From NCBI GenBank assembly GCA_011037195.1, contig JAAEAF010001116.1, positions 149,116 through 213,115 of the forward strand: 64,000 nucleotides of DNA. Reading direction: 5' to 3'. The translations under genes were made by a program, and so were the position numbers. The DNA is from Triatoma infestans. Taxonomy: Eukaryota > Arthropoda > Insecta > Hemiptera > Reduviidae. This document shows positions 1 through 10,496 of the stretch, in pieces. Below the pieces are notes generated by a model. It ran no database searches and was not told where the DNA came from. It saw nothing but the letters and a program-made list of their open reading frames with translations. The first letter of the stretch is position 1. Every line of letters begins with the position of its first letter.

Positions 1-778
1 TATATCAGCTGAATTGATATTTATGTCTGTGAGAACAAAAAATTACAAAAAAAGCCGAAAGCTTAAGCTTGATACGTATTCCCTTTAAAATCCATCAAAC
101 GGAAGTGCAAATTTTTTTTTTAGTTTATCGCGATTTTCTCAAAAACCTCTCCAACGATTATCTTTAAATTTCATATACCACTTACGTAACTACACACATA
201 AATACCTATCACGTTTATTTAAAAAATTTTCCTGGGAAAATTGATTTTTTGGGGGTTCTGAGGGGAACAGTCACGTTAATATTTCCTCTAAAATAAAATA
301 CTGCTTCTATTCAAGATATTGTTCTTCAACCATAAAATATTAATGCACAATAGAAGCATTTCTAAAATACCAAATTTGAAGAAAATCGGGTAACCGGATG
401 TACAACTGTGCAGATAGGTTTTCCAGTTTTTTTGAATTATCGCAAAAAACACAACAACGATTTTCTTTAAACTTGGAATACTAACTGCACAGTTATAAAC
501 CTCACTTTTATTTGTAATGTTACCCTGAAAAAATTGTTAGGTGGTTCTGTGAGAAATTTGAGAAGTTAAAATCCAAATGTGTTCAGTATTAAAGGTGCCA
601 TTTATAAAGTAATCATTCTCTATTTGCCTCGGTTGGTAAGTTGGCACCCCTGCCACCCCTATATATTTATGTTCGGACAAATAAGCAAAATTTCAAATTT
701 AAAGAGAATTTGTATTTTATATATAACTGTATTAGGAGGAGTAAGAGAAAGACGTATGAGTGTTTCACAGTAAGTTTT
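1..778 (+). repeat. R1 dispersed repeat, 5'-truncated plus copy
   Basis: Left edge of the window lies inside an R1 copy. Two head-to-tail monomers are visible: each has a TTTTCTC/TCGCAAA block, then an ACGATT-TCTTTAAA block, a TTTTCCTGGGAAAATTGATT-like block and a G-rich block. The copy ends with the typical cap, GGAGTAAGAGAAAG followed by TGTTTCACA and a T-run. It has no coding capacity; the short ORFs inside it are accidental. Confidence 0.75.
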
Positions 779-1141
779 TTTACTTCTAATTTTAGAAAGC
801 GGGGCCTTTCAAGGGGTTAATGCACTTTCCGCCTTTTCTCAGATTTCTTTGTGTCGCTTCTAAACGCCAGGACCAATCCTTCATAATGAGACAGAGCACT
901 CTAACCAAGGTAGTAGGATCATCCTTAGCCCGTTCTTCTCTCAACAGTGGGATACAATGAGCGGCAGTTTATTTAATTAATAATTTGGCTTACCTGTACG
1001 AGGTGCTGCAGTAAGGTTCAGGACTAATAGGTGGCCCTTAAGCAACCCCATCAATCCTCTGTCAATCCATTACCGCTTCCTGATTAGTAGTAGTAATGCC
1101 TATTTTTTCAGGCGGGCTTAACGTCCAACTACCAAATTAGG
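779..1141. other. Unassigned intergenic tract
   Basis: Between the R1 cap and the tRNA-like SINE. Somewhat richer in C and G than its surroundings, but I see no ORF, RNA fold or repeat partner elsewhere in the window. It may be the decayed body of the SINE that follows on the minus strand. Confidence 0.4.
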
Positions 1142-1275
1142 TGTCGTGGACGGGGGCGGAAGCACCTATTAATATTTTTTAAACAAATATAAAATTTAGT
1201 TATACGCTGGACTCGAACTGGGGTCCTCCCACTTACAAGTTCATGCTCATAACCAATACACCAACACACGCCCCG
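1142..1275 (-). mobile_element. tRNA-derived SINE head (SINE-D), minus strand
   Basis: Read on the minus strand, the segment has an A-box-like stretch (TTGGTGTATTGGTTATGAG) followed about 35 bases later by a B-box-like AGTTCGAGTCC. The cloverleaf is not clean, so I read it as a tRNA-derived SINE or tRNA pseudogene and not a functional tRNA. Its body differs from the other SINE families in the window. Confidence 0.55.
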
Positions 1276-2359
1276 CTTCCTGATTATCTTGAATGACTTT
1301 GAGTAACGACACCCAACTTAAGCGTAGCCATTACTTTATACCTAATTTTGATCTGACACAATCTGAGGCCACCGCCATTAATTGCGGCCTGACTCGCGGA
1401 GAAAAAAAAACCACGTCTTCTGCCCACTTTACCCTGCGCTGTACACAAATTAAAATGGTGAAAATTATAGCCTAGAAGGCTGATAGCCTGAGAATAGCCT
1501 ACCAAGAGATATGCACCCACCGGCATTCCTTGTGAATTTGGCTCACGGCCTTTTCATTAAGATAACTTAAGTCCACATCAGCTGGTGGTGCTTCGAAATT
1601 AGATTGAAAGTGACAGGTCATATTTATTAGTCACACAATTTTTGGGAACTTTATCCAATTCCTCGATTATTATAATATGTGCCCTTCTGAGTTGCAAATT
1701 GTGAATGCTAGTAAGAATAAAGGTGAATTGCGTGCAAATGCATCTAACCATTACCATCTGATAAAGCAATATTTAAGACATAAAAATTTTGTTTATACAT
1801 AAAAAAAAAAATTATTGATTAAGATAGAAACAATTTATGAGGGTCAGGGAAATCTAGCTACAAATGGAAGACTCCTACAAATCGTAGGGAAACTTTACAG
1901 CCAATATTTGGCATAAGTTGAGTAGCCAAAAACTCTAATGCGTAAATAGATGGATTCTCTCCATCAATCCATCCAAATGGGGAAATGGATGATGGAAATG
2001 GAGAGTGAGAAATGGAGAAATCCTTGGTGTGAGGCCGTTGCAAACCGCAGGGAACATGCAAGAGCTCCTCCTGGCGAATGTAAGTTTAATGTTAAACCAA
2101 GTTTCTTCAGTTCTTGACCTAATTATAAGAACGGGGGAGAAGTGAAGTTGGGAGAAAATTAATTTCAAAATTACCTATTGTCTAATCCCCATTACTTTTT
2201 CCTTTTTCTAAAATGAAGTATTGCCGTCATGTCAGAAAATTTAGTTCTTAACTGAAATATAAAGTTTTTTAGACTCTAGGTTAAATTAAAAAATTATTTT
2301 ACAATAACGTGATTAACAATACTTGTAATTTAATCTGGGCATCTCATCTTAGCTTCGAT
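1276..2359. other. Unassigned AT-rich tract
   Basis: No supported gene. It contains short spurious ORFs on both strands and simple A-runs near 1800. I see no clear similarity to R1 or to any SINE of the window. Confidence 0.4.
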
Positions 2360-3415
2360 CAAAATCGATTTATGTGAACTATCCCTCTGCTTCTAGAGCG
2401 TTACCTTCTAGAGAAGATTGGGTCCGTCTGGTGAGATCCTGATAATTATCTCCGATGTTACACAGACGGCTCCAGAATGGAGGCTAGGTCTGGGACTGCG
2501 GTCTATTTTGAGACGAGAGACCACTTGGCACCAACAGATAACAAGGGGTGATGGTCCACTGTAGAGTGATGGACTACTGTTTTCCAGGCTGAGGTTTATG
2601 CTAGTCTTTGTTGTTTTTGGATGAGAGGATGCGCAACACAAACTTGAAAGGTATTTGTATCTTCTCGTAGTGCGTTAAAGGTGCTGAGTTCTGTGTCTTC
2701 ACTTCCAGGTTTTTTTCTAAAATATTCTAAAAGACTGGAAGAGCTTTCCTCCTTGAAGGATGTACTTCTAGCCTGGGTACCAAAACATATGGGAATTTTT
2801 GGAAATGAGGAGGTGCATATGTTTGCCAAATTAGGCGCCTCTCTCCCTTTCCTTGGCCCCGAACCTGCTGCTCGTGTGTTTTTTGGCACATGGTTGTCAA
2901 GCTTCCAGTCAAGCTTTAAAGCACTCATCCCTAGCGATGAGCACAGTGAGTTGTCGGCAGTCTAAGATGCGAATTGGCTGCTCAGACGGGGCTTTTAGTG
3001 AGGGGTGCCGTGTCCCTAACAGACCTCTCTCAGACATCGGTTGGTTTACTCACTGGGCACTGCGGTTTGAGGAGATATCTCTATACAATGAGGCGCATGC
3101 TGGACCACTTTTGTAGGGTTTGTGAGACAGATTAGGCAACACCCATACATCTCATGAAGGATTGTTTGGTCTATGAGGAAATTAAGTTCAGGACCTTTGC
3201 CGGAACAGGATGTATCTGGAAGAGCTTAGGCTATGTCCTTTTAAGGTTATGGTCAGATTTGTTCGGACTGTGGTAAAACTTAGGTGGGTGAAACCTGGAA
3301 CCGGATTTTTGTTCCAGACCTGGTGGTTGTTATTCTTTTGGGTTAGCTAAATGGGCCCATTGGAGGCTTTGGATAGCGCAAGGTTTGGCCCTCCCCTCTT
3401 TTAAATAATAATAAT
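2360..3415 (+). pseudogene. I-like non-LTR retrotransposon tail with RNase H domain, decayed (copy 1)
   Basis: Conceptual translation in shifting frames gives the C-terminal part of a LINE polyprotein. Near 2450 is RNase H motif I (CYTDGSRM, with the first catalytic Asp), then FQAEVYA near 2585 (second motif). An SRSALKVL segment sits near 2675 where the third Asp is normally found in a SDS context; here the Asp is not seen. WVPKHMGIFGNEE near 2775 is the last motif, with His present and the terminal Asp of the usual EAD replaced. LGASLPFLGPEPA follows, as in many insect LINEs of this type. Around 3150 a His/Cys remnant (HLMKDC) matches the zinc-knuckle region after RNase H. Several stops and frameshifts make it non-functional. 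The 3' end is an AAT/TAA repeat (3404-3415); I-clade elements are known to end in TAA repeats, so an I-like assignment is reasonable. A second copy lies at 54680-55567. Confidence 0.75.
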
Positions 3416-4906
3416 CCCTTTGCTAAAGGTTTTTTTGTTGAAGTTTTTCGCAAATTTCTCCGAAACGGTTCTAATGATATTCTTCAAATTTTCTTTCTTA
3501 CTATCTTAATGGACCTACATGGCTCCCTACTACTTACTAGCTTTCAGAGAGGGCAGTCTAGAGAGAGAATTATATGGGCATTGAAAGGAGAAGTTAAAGA
3601 GAGTCGCTCGCTTAAAAAGGTTGCCTGATCTCATTGAATTGAACGTATTCTCATTCAGACGCCATTCGAACAACCATCAATGTTCAACGACCATCGTTCT
3701 CACACCGTTTCTCTAAATTATATAATGTAAATTCCTTGCAGTGCTTATATTCTCGTATAATATAAACAGTGTTCAGTAAGACCGACTTATCTCAACCAAA
3801 GTTTCTCTCTTCCATTCACCCCCATCCACTACACTACACTTGTACTATTACTGCAATTAAACTAATTTTTCCAAGAAAATTCATTTTAGAAAGTTGTGGA
3901 AAGAGTTATGAAGTTAGGTTTTCCACTAAATGAGATTTTAATATTAATTTATCGTTTTATCACTACCGACAATCAAATATATGGTAAAAATACCAAGTTT
4001 CGATGGAAATTGACCAAACTTGGAAGTAAAAAAAAAAAAAATGCAGACAGACAAAGTTGAGTGAATGTTACACAAGCAGACATTTTTATCCCAGAGACCC
4101 AATAATTTAATTTTATTCCATTCAGTTTATTTTTACTAAAGTAGAAAATAATTTGTTTATTTACTAAATTCAATTTGGATTTTTAAAGAAAAAATAAAAT
4201 AAAAATACAAAGATGAGGCAGCGAACCATTGATTATTTTATCTTACTACCAGTTTTATGTACGTGGTAAATAAATAGTTTATTATGTTTCAAAGATAGTT
4301 GTAACTATTACGTATACAGTTGTTAACATTTGGATCGCATCCAGTTTTACATTTATGTTTCTTTTATTGCTTTAATTAACAGATGTTTACAGTGTTTACA
4401 TACAGGTAGTTTTATTTTTAATTAAGAATTGTATTTTGATATCAATTTTATTGTTATTATGATTATTATTATTATTATTATTCACATAAAGATTTATTGG
4501 CGTAATTTAGTGGTAATTGTGATTTATTAGCTAATTTATTTTCGCAAAGAAAGAAAATCTGGTGAGAAGCACTCAACGGTTTTCTATTACTTCAATTATA
4601 GAAATTATAATCTACAATTTCTTTTTAACATAGATTTATTTTTTAAGTAATTTTTCGGGAATTATGTTGCAAATAAAAATTGGATTATTTATACATTTAC
4701 ATTGCTTTTTCTAAGTTTAACGATAATCCTGGAAATGTATCGGAGAACATTCATTAAAGAAGCACTTTTGATGATTTTGACCAAATCCTTCTGAATGTCT
4801 AAACGGAATTATCATAGCTACTGCGATATTTTCGTTCAGGTAATCATATGAAATACTTTGTTCAGGTAATCATATATAATACGTACTCCATTCATTATAA
4901 ATTTTT
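3416..4906. other. AT-rich tract with weak R1 remnant
   Basis: The first ~100 bases (3425-3510) resemble an R1 monomer (CGCAAATTTCTCCGAAACGG). The rest holds no supported gene; an ATT microsatellite occurs near 4458-4482. Nothing else recognised. Confidence 0.45.
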
Positions 4907-5275
4907 TACTTTCTCTTACTCCTAGTAAGAGGAGGTATTGTAATCGTGTCAAATTTTCGATATCGATTTTTTACAGGTACGTTTACGTTTTAAGGTAACC
5001 TGAGTCCAATAATGTGGTTTTTAGAAAATGGTCTGTGTATATACATGTGTGTGTGTGTGTCTGAACAGCATAGCTCAAAAACGCAAAAAGTTCAAACTTG
5101 ATTTTCTATTTAATATTCGACAGTAAGTTATGTTTGAAAATTCCTCAACCAGAACTACCACTTTACTGAATGTTTTTTTTTTTTTCACTTTTTTGCGATT
5201 TCTCGAAAATGCCTCCAGCGATTTTCTTTAAACATAGCATGTCAGTTGCATAAAAGAGCTACAACACATCGTTTC
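4907..5275 (+). repeat. R1 plus copy, 5' part only
   Basis: Begins with the R1 5' hairpin cap (CTTTCTCTTACTCCTAGTAAGAGG), then TCGTGTCAAATTTTCGATATCGA, the short TG tract at 5046-5060, the AACAGCATAGCTCAAAAACG block and the start of the first monomer. It stops after about 370 bases. Confidence 0.8.
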
Positions 5276-5379
5276 ACCATCGTTGGAAATGTAATCGTTT
5301 TTATTATAACATTCCTCATAATACCTCATACACCTCAATATTAGTATAAGTGGGCAACATTAAACAAGCTCACTCAATC

Positions 5380-5930
5380 CTCGCTGTCAGGGTAAGCAGA
5401 ACATTTGGGCAATGAAAAATTGGGTCCGAGAACGTTAGCATACACCTTTTATGATGTCCGGACCCTTATTGGAGTGCTCCAAGAGCAGTGGCAAAATCTG
5501 TTTTTACGTCCAGGCTACGCAGCAATGTCAAAGATACAATACCTAGTCAAAGCCAAGCCAAGGGGTTCATGAGAGGAGGAACCTCGCAGAAGCCTCTTTG
5601 CTAAGCCAAGGCTCATGGGGTTTGTTGTCCGAGCTCTGTAAGCTCAGGAAACATAAAATCCTTTTTTAAGTCTGGCCAGGTTTAGTTTGACTGAGGAAGT
5701 CACACCGCTTCATGTCCTCTGCGGTTGTGTGGTCCTGGTTACAGCAAGATTTCTCGAACTGAACGATGAATCGTTCGCGCGGCAACAAGCTATACGGAAG
5801 GTCTCTCTCAGGCGCCTTGGGGCTTGCTTACAATCACTAGATTTGTGTTTATTCTCTGAGCCAATCGGAGGGATCTTCACAATAGATCTATTTAGACCGT
5901 GGTGATTGAGGGGCTTTGAGACCATTCCCC
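5380..5930 (+). pseudogene. RNase H-type LINE C-terminal remnant
   Basis: Frames 5400-5900 give GNEKLGPRTLAYTF-like sequence (compare the GNE...GPEPA segment that follows RNase H in this group). A longer run from about 5687 to 5850 reads EEVTPLHVLCGCVVLVTARFLE and so on. The pattern ExTxLHxLCxCxxLxxxRxxxLG is the terminal Cys/His knuckle of many insect RNase H-bearing LINEs. Stops near 5570 and 5640 and probable frameshifts break it. Only the element's last part is left; the 5' and 3' ends are not defined. The same domain layout is seen at 57030-57925. Confidence 0.55.
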
Positions 5931-6869
5931 CATTCATTATTGCATTCTGTTTAATAACGTAGCATTTTCCATGCAAAATTATTTAATACTTTAATATTTA
6001 AATTTAAAAAAAGAGAAAAAAAATCGTATATTTGCAATTCTTATTTCCAACTAACCTGCCTTAAATACACGACTCACATCTGGGACACAATATGGTGACA
6101 GTTTGTGCAAACATTATGGAAAGGTTTAACAAACCTAGCATCATTTGTATTAAATGACCTGCTAGGTCCATTTATAATACAAAAACTATTAATTATTTAC
6201 ATTGTTTTGAGAGTGTCTGCCTGTCCCCCGAGTGTGTTATTATGGTAACTAAAACGCTGACACACACACACACACGCACAAACCTTTGTCACAAACAGTG
6301 CAACAAAACAAAGGAAACAACGCTTGTATAAACTAGTAATATGCCTGGGGGGGGGGGGAATAAACATTATACTTTCATTGTTAATGAAAATCCAACGAAT
6401 TATAAAATATTAAATGAACATTTAAGTAATTATAAATTTTAAATTTATAATTACATTAAATTAAATATTACAGTGATGATAAAGGTTTATCACTAAAAAT
6501 AAACAATTACCATTAAAACCATTACAACGATTTCATTAATTAAAATAATATTATAACCATAATGCATTATATTAACCACAAACCATAATGGAAGGTTAGG
6601 TCAATATGTCATACCATATAAATTCAATATTTCAAAAAAATAAATCAAGCATAAATTTTCAATATACAATTATTCTAATTTATTTGCAAAGAGAGAGACA
6701 TGAAAATATACAGAGAAATAACCATTGAAATAATTAACCAAAGACTAAATTATCGAAAAGCTAATCGAATGAATATTAAAACGTTTATAAAAATAAAATT
6801 ACGTTTTTACCTTCTCTTTATTGGTTATAAATAGAAATATTGGAAGTAAATAAAGTTGAAAAAAAAAGG
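5931..6869. other. AT-rich tract without genes
   Basis: Contains a short CA run near 6260-6276, a poly-G run near 6350-6358 and long AT-only stretches around 6400-6560. No ORF or RNA that I can support. Confidence 0.5.
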
Positions 6870-7270
6870 CATGAAACACTCACACTGCAATTTACAGAAT
6901 TATAACTGACCAATTTTCTTCAAATCTATAATTTTTAAAAAATGTTTGTCTTCAATTTTATATCGATGGGAAACTCTAAATTTATAAAAATTAGTTTTTT
7001 TTCGGAAACAATAACCAAATAACTTCGCCCAAACTTCATTAAATGAACATTCTCGGAATGAAAATTCAAACAAAAGTGACAGGCCTCTATATTCCTAGTT
7101 TAGTATAACAAATTTAATGAAATTCATCGATGTTATTATGGAGAAAATTGTGGGAAAACTGGGAAAAAAAATTTGTAACCCCCAACCACCCCCCTCCCAA
7201 AATCCCCCTTAAATGGATTTTTCCCGGGGAAAAAGTACCAAATAAAAGTTATAGCCCGATTTTAAACAAA
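6870..7270 (-). repeat. R1 minus copy, partial
   Basis: Shows the reverse complement of R1 monomer blocks: CTTCAAATCTATAATTTTT, then CCCCAAAA/CCCCCTTAAATGGATTTTTCCCGGGGAAAA and TTCAAATAAAAGTTATAGC-like segments. It lies immediately before a plus-strand R1 copy starting at 7287, so the two face away from each other. Confidence 0.7.
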
Positions 7271-7404
7271 TTCGTTGCATTCTTTTTACTTTCTCTTACC
7301 TCCTAGTAAGAGGAAGTATTGTAATCGTGCCACATTTTCTATATCGAGTTTTCACCGGAAATATCCGTTTTGAGGTCCCCTGAGAAAAGTGGTTTTTAGC
7401 AAAT

Positions 7405-7439
<35 letters not shown>

Positions 7440-7455
7440 GTGTGTGTGTGTGTAT
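7405..7455. repeat. TG microsatellite inside R1
   Basis: Interrupted (TG)n. It lies at the same place after the AAATGGT block as the TG runs in the R1 copies at about 13.66, 24.51 and 5.05 kb. Confidence 0.9.
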
Positions 7456-7661
7456 GTGTATGTTGTGAACAGCATAGCACAAAAAACGAAAAATCGTAGA
7501 AAGTTCAAACTTGATATTCCGTTCAGGTATCACGTTATCTGTCAAAATTCCACAACCGGAAGTACCACTTTACTAGTTTTTTTTTCTTTTTTGCGATTTT
7601 CTCAAAAATGGCTCCGAGTTTGATTTTCTTCAAACTTGGTACATCAACTACACATAGAAAG

Positions 7662-7870
7662 ATATAATATATAATGAATGAATAATACATCATCTGTAAA
7701 AGAAGTTAATATAGTAGTTAAGATTAAATATATCTGATTATAATGATACAAAATATTTCAAAATGTATCAAAAAATATTTTGTATCATTATTATCGGATA
7801 TATTTAATCTTAACTACTATATTAACTTCTTTTACAGATGATGTATTATTCATTCATTATATATTATAAC
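7662..7870. repeat. Foldback (inverted repeat) segment
   Basis: The left arm (ATAATATATAATGAATGAAT..., about 105 bases) is followed almost at once by its reverse complement, which ends ATTCATTCATTATATATTAT. The spacer is only about ten bases (AAAATGTATC). The arms begin exactly at the TSD, so the inverted copy forms the element's 5' end. Confidence 0.9.
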
Positions 7871-7915
7871 TTTTGATAATGGCTATATAAATAAAGCCGA
7901 AACGTACGTCAAGTT
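7868..7915 (+). ncRNA. Hammerhead-ribozyme-like motif, degenerate
   Basis: Seen in the sequence: AACTT (7868-7872) pairs with AAGTT (7911-7915) as stem I. TTGATAA (7873-7879) stands at the CUGANGA position, with C3 to U and G8 to A. GGC/GCC (7881-7883, 7896-7898) forms a short stem II, then GAAA (7899-7902), a tiny stem III CG-TA-CG, then TC as the UH cleavage dinucleotide directly before stem I. This is the order of parts in the minimal hammerhead ribozymes known from Penelope-like elements and other retroelements. The two core substitutions suggest this copy is inactive. The function is inferred from the fold alone. Confidence 0.45.
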
Positions 7916-8082
7916 AAAGACAATAATGTTAAATATTAACATTTAAATAATAAAGAATAAAAAGGCTGTAAAATTGGTTCAGAGTTTTTTATTGAAAAAA
8001 AAAAAAAAAAACACAAAACTTGTCTTAAAGAAGAAAACACACAGCCTATAATACATATATAAAAAAATCAAAAAGACAAACG

Positions 8083-8541
8083 AAAGTCACCGTATATAAG
8101 GCAGTTCTCAGGCCGGTATTGTTATACGGCTCGGAGGCATGGGTGTTGTCGGCATCAGACGAGCAGAGATTGAACTGCTGGGAGAGGAAAGTTTTGCGAT
8201 GTATTTATGGCCCAGTAGTTGAGGGCGGAGTGTTCCGTCCACGTAAAAACGCGGAATTGTATCAGCTCTATGGAATAGAGACGCTTGTGGCTGCAATAAA
8301 AGTCGGAAGGTTGCGCTGGTTGGGACACCTCCACAGGATGAGTGTAGAAAGAACCCCTCGAAAGGTCTATGAAGGGCACCCAGGAGGTAGAAGACCTAGA
8401 GGCCGGCCAAGGTTACGTTGGCTGCAGGATGTGGAGGCGGATCTGATGAAGATGGGCGTCAGACAGTGGAGAAGGAAAGCCGCAGACAGAGATGGTTGGG
8501 ACAGTCTGCTAAAGGAGGCCAAGGCCCTGCAAGGGCTGTAG
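8083..8541 (+). pseudogene. Non-LTR reverse transcriptase C-terminal tail, 5'-truncated
   Basis: Open frame from about 8083 to the TAG at 8539-8541. It reads KAVLRPVLLYGSEAW, then WERKVLRCIYGPV near residue 30, GRLRWLGHLHRM near residue 80, GRPRLRW and a terminal WDSLLKEAKALQGL. LYGSExW, LRxIYGPV and RxxWLGHxxRM are the signature of the RT tail found in thousands of insect endonuclease/RT elements, usually annotated as craniofacial-development-protein-like or RT-like. The catalytic RT core (YADD) and endonuclease are missing, so it is a dead 5'-truncated copy, although this last part has no stops. It belongs to the insertion at 7662-8573. A more divergent relative lies at 10195-10496. Confidence 0.85.
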
Positions 8542-8984
8542 AGCCAAAGGAAGAAGAAGAAAAAAATCAAGGAACATAGAAAGAGCTACAATTTTTATTT
8601 GAAACTCTGCTACAATTTTTATTCTCTAGGAAAATTCATTTAAGGGCACTTTTGGGGGAGGGGTGGGGTTACGGTTTCCTCTAAAGTTCTATTTCAGTTT
8701 ATTATACAATTCTGTCATCTAAATAATGTCAATTACAATTAAGTGCTATGATAGATGATTATACAATTCTATCATCTAAACAAAATTAATTAGAAATAAA
8801 TAGATGGCCAAAATTCCGAAATTCAAGGAAATTAGTAAACCGGAAGTGCGCTTTTACTGAACAGTTTTTTTTTTTCAGTTTTCGACGAATTTCAATAAAT
8901 TTGGTACATATACTATAAAATTTGTCAATTATAATTTTGAGAACTGGAGTGAGAGAAAGTTGTGTGAGTGTTTCCCCCCCCAGA

Positions 8985-9475
8985 TTTTTTTTAGGGGAAG
9001 AAATTGCAGAATCTGAAAAAAAAACTATTCAGTGAAAACGCACTTCCGATCAACTGATTTTCTTCCAGCACGGAATTTTTGTATCATTTAATTTTAATTA
9101 ATGTACCCAGATATTATTCTGAAGTGGTACTTTGAAGGAAAGCGCTACCGTCCCCCCGAAACACCCTAAAAATATATTTTCCCGGGAAAATGTTTCAAAT
9201 AAAAGTGTGTAGGTTGGTATTTATGTGTGTAGATAGTATTCGAGGTTTAAAGGAAAATCGTCGGAGCAGTTTTTGAGAAAATCACGGAAAACTGAAGAAA
9301 AAAAACATTCAGTAAAGTCGAATAACCGGTTGAAGGATTATGCCCAAAATCTTTGTGTCTGGTGCGGTTGATAGTAACTAAATGGAATACCAATTTGGGC
9401 TTCCTATGACGTTTAGTTTTCAAGATATTCTGTTAACACAGAGACAGACACACACAGGAGTAAAAAAAAAAAATA
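8985..9475 (-). repeat. R1 minus copy
   Basis: Tail to tail with the preceding plus copy. Shows CACTTCCGATCAACTGATTTTC, CCCCCCGAAACACCCTAAAA, TTTTCCCGGGAAAATGTTTCAAATAAAAGTG, and TTAAAGGAAAATCGTCGGAGCAGTTTTTGAGAAAATC on the plus strand, all reverse complements of R1 blocks. The terminal hairpin cap is missing. Confidence 0.75.
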
Positions 9476-10194
9476 GACCGTAACAAATTCCTGCTATAAA
9501 GTGAACAAAATTAACATCACTTTTCGATAGATTGATGGTCATAGAGTCAGCAATTTTTCTATCTCCATTCTTCAGTAACGAGACAGACAGGGAGAGAGAG
9601 AGACGGATAATTCTATCCTTAAAGATTTACCATTTTTACAGTAACTAACAAACAAGAAAATCCTACAAGAAATCATGAGGAAATAATCGGCACTAACGGG
9701 GAAATAATGTTGGATTACGGGCAAGTCTAGCAGTGATTAGTGTTGATGGATTGGTGGATTATGATGTGATAAGCTGTGATTAGCGTACTAGAAAAGGGGG
9801 TTGGTTAGATTTAATGTGCTGATTGAACGGGATTTTGTGGTTGGAATGAAAATTGATATCATGTTGGAAAATTTAGAAATCAAAATGTAAATTTTGTGGT
9901 GGTGAATTTTGGTTTGAATGAATGACTGGTTGTTTTGAAGTAATTTCGGGTACTTTTAACATTTAAAATGTGTTAAAGTGGGTTTTTGGTAAAATTTGAG
10001 TAGTACAAGAAAGAGACGATATGATAGGTGCGCGTTTACAGAGGACGGCCATCGTGAATTAGTTGCTAACCCTACACGGATTATGACGGCTTAAGATGTT
10101 TTTGTAGAATTTGCTAGAGTTGTGGCCTTCAAAAGCTTCCTGTTCCTCCTGCAACTTATTTTTTTTCCATTTCTCTTTTTTACTAACAAAAATG
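9476..10194. other. Unassigned tract
   Basis: No gene supported. The sequence is T- and G-richer than its surroundings from 9720 to 10060 and does not match R1 or the SINEs. Confidence 0.4.
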
Positions 10195-10496
10195 AAGTGT
10201 CTGAAGAAATAAAAGCTCGTATTACTAGTGGAAATAGATGCTTCTGGGCTCTAAAGAAAGTCTTACGCTACAAAGCACTGTCAATAAAAGGAAAGGTCGT
10301 TATATATAAGACCGTATTATGGCCAATTGTCACGTACGGGAGTGAATTGTGGACTCTGACAAAGGCTGATGAAAATACCCTCAATGTATGGGAGAGAAAG
10401 ATATTGAGGAGAATTTTCGGACCTATAAGGGAAGGTGACAGGTCGAGAATCAGGACCAACCAAGAGCTGAAGGAGCTGTATAAAGACCAGGATTTT
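10195..10496 (+). pseudogene. Non-LTR RT tail fragment, truncated at both ends
   Basis: Frame reads EEIKARITSGNRCFWALKKV, then YKTVLWPIVTYGSELWTL, WERKILRRIFGPIREG and IRTNQELKELYKDQD. This is the same RT-tail family as at 8083-8541 but a different lineage: VTYGSExWTLTKADE and RIRTNxELxELYKD are typical of it. Neither the RT core nor the GRLRWLGH part is present. The fragment stops abruptly at about 10496, where R1 sequence (TTTCGCAATTTTCTCGAAAACGG) begins, so one has broken into the other. The upstream hydrophobic residues of the longer open frame (10122-10190) are not part of the family. Confidence 0.8.

Larger units (their letters stand above)
7662..8573 (+). mobile_element. Chimeric retro-insertion: foldback arm, hammerhead-like motif and RT tail
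   Basis: Insertion defined by a perfect 10-base target-site duplication, ACATAGAAAG, at 7652-7661 and 8574-8583. From left to right: a foldback with arms at about 7662-7766 and 7775-7870, a compact hammerhead-ribozyme-like motif (7868-7915), an A-rich spacer with a 17-18 base A-run near 7996, and an RT C-terminal tail (8083-8541). The last segment is AAGGAAGAAGAAGAAAAAAA, a plausible 3' tail. The A-run inside could mark the end of an earlier element, so this may be a nested insertion and not one transcript. The intact TSD around the whole shows that at least the outer part entered R1 in one event. Confidence 0.7.
7287..8990 (+). repeat. R1 plus copy, split by a 912-bp insertion
   Basis: 5' cap hairpin at 7287-7315, TG microsatellite at 7408-7452, then the AACAGCATAGCACAAAAAACG block. 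The first monomer runs to 7661. The copy resumes at 8574 with AGAAAGAGCTACAATTTTTATTTG, exactly where the consensus should continue, and ends near 8990 with GAGTGAGAGAAAGTTGTGTGAGTGTTTC. Removing 7662-8573 plus one 10-base repeat restores a normal R1 copy. Confidence 0.8.
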
